From Euryarchaeota archaeon UBA53 (GTDB taxonomy: Archaea; Thermoplasmatota; Poseidoniia; Poseidoniales; Poseidoniaceae): a stretch of DNA of 5,957 nucleotides. Below are positions 1 to 5,957 of the stretch, one piece after another. Below the pieces are notes generated by a model that saw only the letters and a program-made list of their open reading frames with translations, ran no database searches and was not told where the DNA came from. Location of the stretch: NCBI GenBank assembly GCA_002507425.1, contig DAZU01000102.1, positions 1 through 5,957 on the forward strand, in the 5' to 3' direction. A program made the translations under genes and the position numbers. Positions within the stretch are counted from its first letter, which is position 1. Every line of letters begins with the position of its first letter.

Positions 1-371
1 GCAACAACAGTTTCTGCCTCATTCAACTTAATCATTTGAGCAGCAGTCACAATTGACTGTACACCACTGCCACATATACGGGATAGTGTAAGCATTGGAA
101 CTTCCTGTGGAATACCTGCTCCAAGACCTGCATGACGAGCTCCGAATATTGCTTGGTCACAGGTTTGCAAAGCATATCCCATAACAACATGATCAACCTC
201 GTTTGCGGAAGTTTTTGTCTTTTCTAAAGCCCCTTTAATTGCTATTTCGCCCAATTTAAGTGCGCTTACATCCTTTAACAATCCACCCGGCTGGCCATCT
301 CCACGCTTGCCGCCTTGCCATTCGCAAAATGGTGTTCTTGCTCCGCCTACTATTACGACATCCTCTGCCAT
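1..371 (-). CDS. Thiolase (acetyl-CoA acetyltransferase type), N-terminal part, cut by window edge
   Basis: Thiolases condense or cleave acyl-CoAs (acetoacetyl-CoA to and from two acetyl-CoA, or the last step of beta-oxidation). Translating the minus strand from the ATG at 371 gives 123 codons with no stop. The start is typical of the family: VVIVGGARTPF (residues 5-15), then LLKDVSALKLGEIAI (31-45), VDHVVMGYALQT (59-70), ARHAGLGAGIP (78-88) and the active-site stretch SRICGSGVQS (97-106), where Cys100 is the expected nucleophile that carries the acyl group. The second half, with the catalytic His and second Cys, lies beyond the left edge, so intactness cannot be judged. The stretch between RTPF and LLKDV (residues 16-30, GGKRGDGQPGG) looks a little longer than in common bacterial homologues. 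No clear Shine-Dalgarno sequence precedes the ATG. The gene starts 31 bases after the GIDE-domain gene and is probably co-transcribed with it. Family is secure; substrate chain length is not known. Confidence 0.9.
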   Translation of the reverse strand, partial: MAEDVVIVGGARTPFCEWQGGKRGDGQPGGLLKDVSALKLGEIAIKGALEKTKTSANEVDHVVMGYALQTCDQAIFGARHAGLGAGIPQEVPMLTLSRICGSGVQSIVTAAQMIKLNEAETVV

Positions 372-402
372 GAGGGTGCTAAAATGAACTGGCTAATCAT
401 AT

Positions 403-1761
403 TCACGCTATCCCTAGTAAACCTATTCCACCTAACATCAGAATAATTGGAAGCACAACATATTCAAAACCTGATCTTGAAGAACCTATCTGAGACAATT
501 CTGTTCCCCTTGCAAGATTACATTTTACTCCCGGGGCATCCTCGTCACCCCAAACCTCGATTATACTGTTTCCTAACGTTCCATCCAATCCCTCAGCTTG
601 TAATGCCTCAGATGTTCGGGGTTTTGTTTGTCCAAGGACATATACAGGGTTCCCAAGACGCAAACCAGATAATGTCCAGCGATGCTTTTTCACCCTACCA
701 CCCCCAAGTAGGCCTGCAACAGCTTGTGACATTATTTGCTTACCAAGTGTTTGAGCGAATGCTCCATCCCATCTTTTGAGATATTTTCCGTAATTTCTAC
801 GTTTGAAAGATGCAGCATTTACCCTTATTCCACCTGTCCCATCATGCAGGATAAAGGGACAAGCACCACTATCCGAACGTATGGTGACCCAGTGACACTC
901 TTCCCTAGTGCCATTGTCTGTCTTTACTGTTCGACATTGATATTGTTCATATTCCCAGTGGTATCCAACCATATTTCCCATGGTCATGTTTTCATTCCCA
1001 TCAACAACTACTCGGAGACATCCTTCCACAATAGGTCTGACTTGGCCTACTAACTCAGGGTTACCAACTGGAGCTGAGCGTACTAGAGAGGTCGGTGTAT
1101 CTAGCATCTGAGTTAGTATCTTTGTCTTAAAATAGCCAACAATTGCAAGAATAAATCCTATTGCACCAACAATTCCAGCCGCTTGGAACTTTGTTGAATT
1201 ATCCTTTAGGATACCAGATGCAGCTGCAACCAAAATACAAATTATTGCAACAAAAGAATACACTGTGAACAAAGTCATTGTTGCCGGTGTAGGAGTTCCA
1301 ACTTTTACAGGATGCTCAGGTAGAGGAGATCCATCATCATGTGGTCCATATCTATCGGAATTATTCCAAGTAGTTGGACCGGGAGCAGGTAATATCCAGT
1401 CATTTGGGTCATTTGTTGGCACGTAAGAGGTCTGTTGCATCCACCAATTATCTATTGACAATCCGCTTGATGCAGCTTTTGCTTGCAGTTCTTCTTGATC
1501 AATAGCTTTCTTTCTGACTTTGTGAAGACTCTCCTCGAGAGATCCTGGCGAAGAGAACCCCATCAATAGTAAACCAATTGCCGAAACAAACAGAATTTGA
1601 AGGTCATCGAAAGCAGCAAGAAAGCCAAAAAGAGTGATGAGTAAACCAATACACCATAACAACCAACCAATCCAATGATACGGTAAAGTTACTTTGAAAG
1701 TGCCACCGTCAAGACTTAACTCATTGATATCCATAACAACATCCGTGCGATGGAAGAACAT
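403..1761 (-). CDS. Multi-pass membrane protein with GIDE/MUL1-like domain, no RING finger
   Basis: About 452 residues (numbering below is from the TTG at 1764). Two hydrophobic segments (about 31-50 and 55-70) are followed by a charged helix (74-98) and a Trp/Pro-rich linker (105-155, with WW, NDW, TTW and PAPGP). Two more membrane segments follow (162-183 and 194-211), then a soluble region (222-407) and a last hydrophobic segment (434-452). The soluble region matches the pattern of the GIDE domain of the mitochondrial E3 ligase MUL1: TPTSLVRSAPVGNPELVGQVRP (split as 223-232 and 233-244), a W-x-Y-x-x-Y-x-C strand (270-277), FILHDGTGGIRVNA (304-317) and NPVYVLGQTKP (372-382). The family match is by eye. 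No Cys/His RING follows, so ligase activity is not implied. The start is uncertain: TTG 1764, ATG 1761 (9 bases after the thioesterase stop) or ATG 1734 (MDINEL, with a weak GGAT upstream). Function unknown. Confidence 0.8.
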   Translation of the reverse strand: MFFHRTDVVMDINELSLDGGTFKVTLPYHWIGWLLWCIGLLITLFGFLAAFDDLQILFVSAIGLLLMGFSSPGSLEESLHKVRKKAIDQEELQAKAASSGLSIDNWWMQQTSYVPTNDPNDWILPAPGPTTWNNSDRYGPHDDGSPLPEHPVKVGTPTPATMTLFTVYSFVAIICILVAAASGILKDNSTKFQAAGIVGAIGFILAIVGYFKTKILTQMLDTPTSLVRSAPVGNPELVGQVRPIVEGCLRVVVDGNENMTMGNMVGYHWEYEQYQCRTVKTDNGTREECHWVTIRSDSGACPFILHDGTGGIRVNAASFKRRNYGKYLKRWDGAFAQTLGKQIMSQAVAGLLGGGRVKKHRWTLSGLRLGNPVYVLGQTKPRTSEALQAEGLDGTLGNSIIEVWGDEDAPGVKCNLARGTELSQIGSSRSGFEYVVLPIILMLGGIGLLGIA

Positions 1762-1770
1762 CAATGTTCG

Positions 1771-2187
1771 CTAGCCCATACTTGCTGGTTTTTGGCCCCA
1801 AATTGCCCAAGTGCCTGTTGCTGTCGCTACCATACGACCTGAGTCAGTGGTGATTTCTCCTTTAAGATGTGCAACATTTTGGCCTCGTTTCACAACTTTC
1901 CCTGTTGAAATTATCTTCTCTCCAGGTCTTGCAGCAGAGATGAAGGATACGTTCAAGCTAGTAGTTGCACACCATTCTGCTTTTGGTAATATTGAGACAA
2001 GTGATCCTCCTAACGCCATATCAAGCATCAAAGTGTAAAGCCCGCCATGAGCAACACCGCCTTTGTTACAATGTTTAGCGGTGATTTCAACCGATACTGA
2101 TGAAGAACCATTTCCCCACTGTTCTCTTTGTATCCCGATTTCAGTAGCCATCTCTGTCAAATTAGAGGGTTCTGATAATTCAGTCAT
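1771..2187 (-). CDS. PaaI-like hotdog-fold acyl-CoA thioesterase
   Basis: 138 residues, the usual length of a single hotdog domain. PaaI-type enzymes hydrolyse acyl-CoA or aryl-CoA thioesters in the cytoplasm, usually as tetramers. The family signature is clear: HCNKGGVAHGG (39-49), then a helix with Asp56 (LYTLMLDMALGG) at the expected catalytic position. Next come the strand region TTSLNVSFISAARPGEKI (75-92), the KVVKRGQNVAHLKGEI strand (97-112) and the closing strand MVATATGTWAIW (119-130). The start ATG at 2187 shares one base with the TAA of the yjbQ-like gene (TAATG) and has a good Shine-Dalgarno sequence, which points to translational coupling. With a thiolase two genes downstream, a role in acyl-CoA turnover is plausible, but the substrate cannot be read from the sequence. 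It could also be a broad housekeeping thioesterase. Confidence 0.9.
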   Translation of the reverse strand: MTELSEPSNLTEMATEIGIQREQWGNGSSSVSVEITAKHCNKGGVAHGGLYTLMLDMALGGSLVSILPKAEWCATTSLNVSFISAARPGEKIISTGKVVKRGQNVAHLKGEITTDSGRMVATATGTWAIWGQKPASMG

Positions 2188-2648
2188 TATATCACTCCAA
2201 CAACTTTGACCAAAACTCTTTTTCTACGCTGGCCGTCAAACTCAGCATAATGTATCTGTTCCCAATTTCCCAGGTGCAAAGCACCATCTTTTACTGGCAT
2301 GGTAACTTGTTGACCCAATAATTGTCGCTTTAGATGAGCATCGCCATTATCTTCCCCGGTCCTGTGGTGTTGATACTCCTCGCCACCCTTGCCATCAACT
2401 CCATAAAATGGGGCAACTTTCTCAAGCCATTTCATAATATCATGATGAAGACCGTATTCCAAGTCATTAACGTAACAGGAGGCTGTAATATGCATTGGGT
2501 TCACCAAAACCAATCCATCACGGATTCCACTTTCTGAGATGATTTTTTGGACGTCTCTGGTTATGCATATGATTTCGTAACGCTTCTCTGTTTCAATCCA
2601 GAGTTCTTCGACAAAAGTTGCTGCCTGCCCTGTCACAAGATTTCCCAT
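2187..2648 (-). CDS. yjbQ: YjbQ/UPF0047 family protein
   Basis: 153 residues from the ATG at 2648. YjbQ proteins are small soluble proteins found in bacteria and archaea. The E. coli member has been reported to have weak thiamine-phosphate synthase activity, but the true role is unsettled. Family features seen: ETEKRYEIICITRDV (19-33), ESGIRDGLVLV (39-49), the first conserved His in MHITASCYVND (52-62), HHDIMKWL (68-75), YQHH (92-95), NGDAHLKRQLLG (101-112), the strand VTMPVKDGALHLGNWEQI (115-132) and EFDGQRRKRVLVKVVG (136-151). The conserved His, Asp and Arg positions all appear present. An in-frame TTG at 2666 would add six residues and overlap the upstream gene. I prefer the ATG at 2648 because GGTG sits five bases before it and it begins 10 bases after the upstream stop. 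The stop overlaps the start of the thioesterase gene. Confidence 0.9.
   Translation of the reverse strand: MGNLVTGQAATFVEELWIETEKRYEIICITRDVQKIISESGIRDGLVLVNPMHITASCYVNDLEYGLHHDIMKWLEKVAPFYGVDGKGGEEYQHHRTGEDNGDAHLKRQLLGQQVTMPVKDGALHLGNWEQIHYAEFDGQRRKRVLVKVVGVI
2191..2198 (-). promoter_or_regulatory. Shine-Dalgarno site of the thioesterase gene
   Basis: GGAGTGAT on the minus strand lies three bases before the ATG at 2187. It is a near match to GGAGGTGATC, the complement of this organism's own 16S tail (4918-4927). It lies inside the last codons of the yjbQ-like gene, so ribosomes finishing that gene could restart here. Confidence 0.6.
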
Positions 2649-2653
2649 TGTAA

Positions 2654-2657
2654 CACC
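2654..2657 (-). promoter_or_regulatory. Shine-Dalgarno core deciding the yjbQ start
   Basis: GGTG on the minus strand, five bases before the ATG at 2648, matches the centre of the GGAGGTGATC sequence complementary to the 16S tail. The alternative TTG start at 2666 has no such site, which is why the ATG was chosen. The match is short, so support is modest. Confidence 0.4.
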
Positions 2658-2658
2658 G

Positions 2659-3297
2659 TCAGCCAATCAATGAACTATCATCCAATCCGTTATTTGAGAC
2701 CATCAGTGGTATTGCTACTATCAATCCGCAAATACCGTTGCAAATAACAGCCGTGGCAACTCCAATACCTACCATGGCTCCAGAAAATCCTTCCAATGCC
2801 TCGGCCTCATCTTCTGTCAAATCTCCGTCATCTACTGCTGAATCCAATATTTCTGGGAATAATGCAAGTGAAGCAACACTCAAAATTGCAGAAATTATTA
2901 CCATTAATAGACAAATTTGCACTCCTTTTTTACTGTAATTAGTCATCATCACACCACCGGCTATATAGCCGCCAGAAACTAGGACATTTACTCCGCTAAT
3001 CGCTAAAAAGAAACCACCAATAGCCAATGTGTCGCTGATGGATATTGCTTCACCACCTAGGTTCAATACCCCCCAAATTATTACAAGGATACCCACAACT
3101 TTGGAAGCAGATGATGGTTGCTGAATAATGATTACATTTTGTGGCAATCCTGTGTTCGGGTCGATTATTATGGATTCAGGAATACCTGTAATCGATTGTT
3201 CAGTGTAATGATTGTGGTGAACATCGCCAGATTGGTGTATGTCGCCGCTAATTACGCTATCTTCAACTTCGATTTTGCTGTCATCATCGGGCTGCAT
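2659..3297 (-). CDS. Four-helix membrane protein with His-rich DSVxxGD amino tail
   Basis: 212 residues, not recognised as a named family. The amino tail (1-65) is acidic and soluble: DSVISGD (13-19), then a short tandem SGDIHQ/SGDVHH (18-28) and HNHY (28-31), so four His fall between residues 21 and 30. Four hydrophobic stretches follow: about 67-87, 90-117 (glycine-rich), 124-147 and 172-199. An acidic loop lies between the third and fourth (DDGDLTEDEAEALEG, 156-170). There is no cleavable signal peptide, because the first 60 residues are hydrophilic. From memory, similar DSVxxGD...HNHY starts occur on several otherwise unrelated membrane proteins of marine euryarchaea; this cannot be checked here. 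The ATG at 3297 is the only nearby start and has no Shine-Dalgarno sequence, so the message may have a very short leader. This is the first gene of the minus-strand cluster. Metal binding by the His cluster is only a guess. Confidence 0.75.
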   Translation of the reverse strand: MQPDDDSKIEVEDSVISGDIHQSGDVHHNHYTEQSITGIPESIIIDPNTGLPQNVIIIQQPSSASKVVGILVIIWGVLNLGGEAISISDTLAIGGFFLAISGVNVLVSGGYIAGGVMMTNYSKKGVQICLLMVIISAILSVASLALFPEILDSAVDDGDLTEDEAEALEGFSGAMVGIGVATAVICNGICGLIVAIPLMVSNNGLDDSSLIG

Positions 3298-3311
3298 GGT
3301 TCGACCAATGC

Positions 3312-3324
3312 GTAATATGAATTA
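3312..3324. promoter_or_regulatory. AT-rich box in divergent spacer, candidate TATA element
   Basis: The 78-base spacer between the divergent starts (3297 minus, 3376 plus) has one strongly AT-rich block, GTAATATGAATTA. For the plus strand it lies about 52-64 bases before the NAD kinase ATG. That would give a start of transcription near 3345 and a leader of about 30 bases carrying the GGGGTGA ribosome site. On the minus strand it lies at about -27 to -15 from the ATG, slightly too close for a normal archaeal TATA box. The plus-strand role is therefore better supported. No experiment or consensus score backs this. Confidence 0.3.
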
Positions 3325-3366
3325 GACCTTACGTGGGATAACTAGCCTCAATAACAGAAAGCCCGT

Positions 3367-3373
3367 GGGGTGA
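3367..3373 (+). promoter_or_regulatory. Shine-Dalgarno site of the NAD kinase gene
   Basis: GGGGTGA ends two bases before the ATG at 3376 and matches the complement of the 16S tail over GGTGA. It overlaps an in-frame GTG at 3370 that could also be read as the start. The overlap and the lack of any site upstream of the GTG favour the ATG. Confidence 0.45.
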
Positions 3374-3375
3374 CT

Positions 3376-4224
3376 ATGGCTGACGTGCTTCTTGTCTACA
3401 AGAAGAATTTTGAGGAAATTCATGACGAATCTCTGGAAGTTGTGAAGGACATACTGAAGAATCAATCAAACAAAATTAGAGTAGACATCCGTGCAAGAGA
3501 GAAAGTTCGCAGAGCGGACTTTATTGGCAGGGACTTAGTAATTGTATTAGGTGGTGATGGAACTTTAACTTCTATCTCACATAACCTAGACTCAAACACT
3601 CCAGTAATGGGAGTGAATTCTCACCCTAGAAGCGATGATCCTGATGGATCATTGGGCTTTTACATGGATAGCAGTATTGGCACATTTGCTGAAGATCTTA
3701 AATCAGCACTAAATGGTGAAGCAATAGTCAATAGACTACCCAGATTACAGGCTATAATTGAAACTACTAGTGGGAACAAAATCCGCAGTGACCCTGCTAT
3801 GAACGACTTGTTGATTGCGAATACTCATCAGTATGCTCCATCCAGATATCACCTAAAGAGAGGTTCAATTGACATAAGCCAGCACTCAAGTGGTCTGTTA
3901 TTTTCAACATGGCTCGGCCAAGGGGCATGGTTCAACCACATAGCAAGAGAGTCTAATTTAGGTAATGGCGATGATTCTGAAACACATTACTTGGTCATTG
4001 CTAGAGATTTGGGGGAAAGTGTCGATGATGCTACCTACCTTGACTGGACAGCAGCACCAACAATCATCACTAGTGATATGCACAGAGGATTTGTTGTTCC
4101 TGACGGATGGGATGAGTATCAATTCAACCGAGGAGCGACCATTACAGTTGACCTCTCCGGGCCCGTGTTACAACTCTTGACATTTAGGGAGTCAATGAAA
4201 GATAGATTCAGTCGACCTAGCTAG
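3376..4224 (+). CDS. nadK: NAD kinase, mitochondrial NADK2-like type
   Basis: 282 residues from the ATG (numbering here is from the GTG at 3370, two residues longer). NAD kinase phosphorylates NAD to NADP using ATP or polyphosphate. Seen: an amino Rossmann-like half (MADVLLVYKKNF, 3-14), the nucleotide motif VIVLGGDGTLTS (57-68), MGVNSHPRSDDPDGSLGFY (80-98), MNDLLIAN (144-151) in place of the usual NE motif, and SSGLLFSTWLGQGAWFNHIA (173-192). The Ser-Ser-Gly start of the last block and the Asn-Ser-His-Pro-Arg-Ser stretch resemble human NADK2 more than bacterial PpnK, where the blocks read GDG and NxGxLGF. The usual T-G-T-G-S is replaced by T-W-L-G-Q, so activity or substrate choice may differ. 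GGDGT is also found in lipid kinases, but the other blocks fit NAD kinase. It is followed by hpt after 40 bases. Confidence 0.85.
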   Translation: MADVLLVYKKNFEEIHDESLEVVKDILKNQSNKIRVDIRAREKVRRADFIGRDLVIVLGGDGTLTSISHNLDSNTPVMGVNSHPRSDDPDGSLGFYMDSSIGTFAEDLKSALNGEAIVNRLPRLQAIIETTSGNKIRSDPAMNDLLIANTHQYAPSRYHLKRGSIDISQHSSGLLFSTWLGQGAWFNHIARESNLGNGDDSETHYLVIARDLGESVDDATYLDWTAAPTIITSDMHRGFVVPDGWDEYQFNRGATITVDLSGPVLQLLTFRESMKDRFSRPS

Positions 4225-4264
4225 TTGGAAATAATTCATTTGGTAGTTAATCTAGCACTGGCCG

Positions 4265-4837
4265 ATGAGAGACGAAAGGTTGCAAACTCTTCACCAGAGC
4301 GTAAAATCCGCACCCGTGATTATGAAAGGAGATTATCCTTATTTTATCCACCCATTGTCAGATGGAGTTCCAATGCAATCAAGTGAGTTACTAACGGCTG
4401 CAAGAGATCTCATAGATGATAACGTAAACTGGAGCAAGGTTGACAAGATTCTGGGCATAGAGGCAATGGGCATACCTCTAGCTACTGCCTTGTGCTTGAT
4501 TTCAGGTAAACCTATGGTTGTGGGAAGAAAGAGAGAGTATGGCTTACCAGGTGAGACGTGCATCGACCAATCAACTGGTTATTCAAAAGGAAATATCTAC
4601 ATAAATGACATACAAGAAGGGGACAGGATATTATTGGTAGATGACGTTGTTTCGACGGGTGGGACACTCTTGCCCATTCTAAAGTGCCTTGATAGCATGG
4701 GAGCAATAGTGTCTGCCTGTTGGATTGTATTTGAGAAAGATGATGGTATGAATTATGTAAGATCAAAAGGCGATTGGCCACTTAATAGTCTGGTTAAAAT
4801 TACAATGGACGGTAACAGAATATCAATTGTTGACTGA
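4265..4837 (+). CDS. hpt: Hypoxanthine/guanine phosphoribosyltransferase, archaeal type
   Basis: 190 residues, the full family length. The enzyme salvages hypoxanthine and/or guanine by joining it to PRPP, giving IMP or GMP. Archaeal hpt features are strong throughout: SAPVIMKGDYPYFIHPLSDGVP (split as 15-24 and 25-36), IEAMGIPLATAL (65-76, pyrophosphate loop), VGRKREYGLPGE (86-97, flexible loop), TGYSKGNIYINDIQEGD (104-120) and the PRPP-binding motif RILLVDDVVSTGGTL (121-135) with its paired Asp residues. The ATG at 4265 has no convincing Shine-Dalgarno sequence. The start matches the family, in which a short helix precedes SPVIKKGDYPYF. The gene ends with two stops in a row (TGA TAG). It may be co-transcribed with the NAD kinase gene 40 bases upstream and runs head-on into the 16S gene. 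Orotate or adenine phosphoribosyltransferases share the fold but not these loop sequences. Confidence 0.93.
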   Translation: MRDERLQTLHQSVKSAPVIMKGDYPYFIHPLSDGVPMQSSELLTAARDLIDDNVNWSKVDKILGIEAMGIPLATALCLISGKPMVVGRKREYGLPGETCIDQSTGYSKGNIYINDIQEGDRILLVDDVVSTGGTLLPILKCLDSMGAIVSACWIVFEKDDGMNYVRSKGDWPLNSLVKITMDGNRISIVD

Positions 4838-4866
4838 TAGTGTAAAAAGTAAACTGAATAAAGAAT

Positions 4867-4906
4867 AAAAAAAGGTGGAAACAGGGGACCGAAGTCCCCC
4901 GCTTCC
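4867..4906 (-). terminator. UUCG-capped hairpin plus U7 tract, 3' end of 16S transcript
   Basis: On the minus strand, 11 bases after the 16S tail, a 13-bp stem (4906-4894 with 4889-4877) closes on a C(UUCG)G tetraloop, followed by ACC and seven T (4873-4867). All 13 positions pair on this strand, two as G-U wobbles (4881/4902 and 4883/4900). On the plus strand those two become A-C mismatches, so the structure was kept for the rRNA-strand transcript. Archaeal RNA polymerase stops at U tracts, and a second A5 block (4844-4848) would give another. Weak stopping of hpt transcripts at TTTTCTT (4910-4916, plus) is possible. The rest of the 79-base spacer (4838-4916) shows no gene. Confidence 0.75.
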
Positions 4907-4916
4907 GGGTTTTCTT

Positions 4917-5957
<1,041 letters not shown>

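Noticed and set aside
736..1053. Plus-strand open frames at 447-779 and 736-1053 opposite the GIDE-domain gene
   Set aside because: Shadows of the minus-strand gene: no ribosome site, no family features, and the opposite strand has a full-length protein with recognisable blocks.
2187..2666. TTG start at 2666 for the yjbQ-like gene
   Set aside because: The ATG at 2648 has a GGTG site at good spacing, gives a family-typical length and avoids overlap with the upstream gene.
2800..2850. Acidic loop DDGDLTEDEAEALEG of the four-helix membrane protein as an EF-hand calcium site
   Set aside because: The DG-x-L-x-x-x-E half fits, but the first and third ligand positions are Ser and Val rather than Asp/Asn, so a canonical EF-hand is not supported.
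4338..4781. Minus-strand open frames opposite hpt
   Set aside because: They mirror a strongly conserved plus-strand enzyme and show no features of their own.

Overview
The window is archaeal. It holds the 3' two-thirds of a 16S rRNA gene (minus strand, 4917 to the right edge). This contains an exact copy of the classic archaeal 915-region probe site (5512-5531), and it ends in the CCUCC anti-Shine-Dalgarno tail. The protein genes are moderately AT-rich. The 16S gene is not followed by a 23S gene. Among the membrane proteins is one with a 'DSVxxGD...HNHY' amino terminus. Together these point to an uncultivated planktonic euryarchaeon of the Thermoplasmatota side, most likely Marine Group II (Poseidoniales), with Marine Group III as the alternative. 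Domain Archaea is firm; the group assignment is inference from memory of such sequences.

Left part (1-3297, minus strand): five closely packed genes that probably form one transcription unit. In order of transcription they are: a four-helix membrane protein with a His-rich amino tail (2659-3297); a YjbQ/UPF0047 protein (2187-2648); a PaaI-like hotdog thioesterase (1771-2187); a multi-pass membrane protein with a GIDE/MUL1-like domain but no RING finger (403-1761); and the amino-terminal third of an acetyl-CoA acetyltransferase-type thiolase that runs off the left edge (1-371). Gaps are 10 bases, a one-base overlap (TAATG), 9 bases and 31 bases. The thioesterase and thiolase suggest acyl-CoA metabolism. 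The two membrane proteins have no assigned role.

Middle (3298-3375): a short divergent spacer that must hold the promoters for both directions. One AT-rich box is the only candidate visible.

Right part (3376-4837, plus strand): an NAD kinase of the mitochondrial NADK2-like type, followed 40 bases later by an archaeal hypoxanthine/guanine phosphoribosyltransferase (hpt). These are nucleotide and cofactor metabolism genes. They converge on the 16S gene. The 79-base spacer (4838-4916) holds a 13-bp hairpin capped by a UUCG tetraloop and followed by a U7 tract on the rRNA strand. This hairpin is the clearest non-coding signal in the window and looks like the 3' end of a monocistronic 16S transcript.

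I do not see a mobile element, CRISPR array, tRNA, defence system or other clearly new multi-gene system here. The points most worth pursuing are the GIDE-domain protein, the His-rich membrane protein, the unusual NAD kinase and the unlinked 16S with its compact 3' tail.
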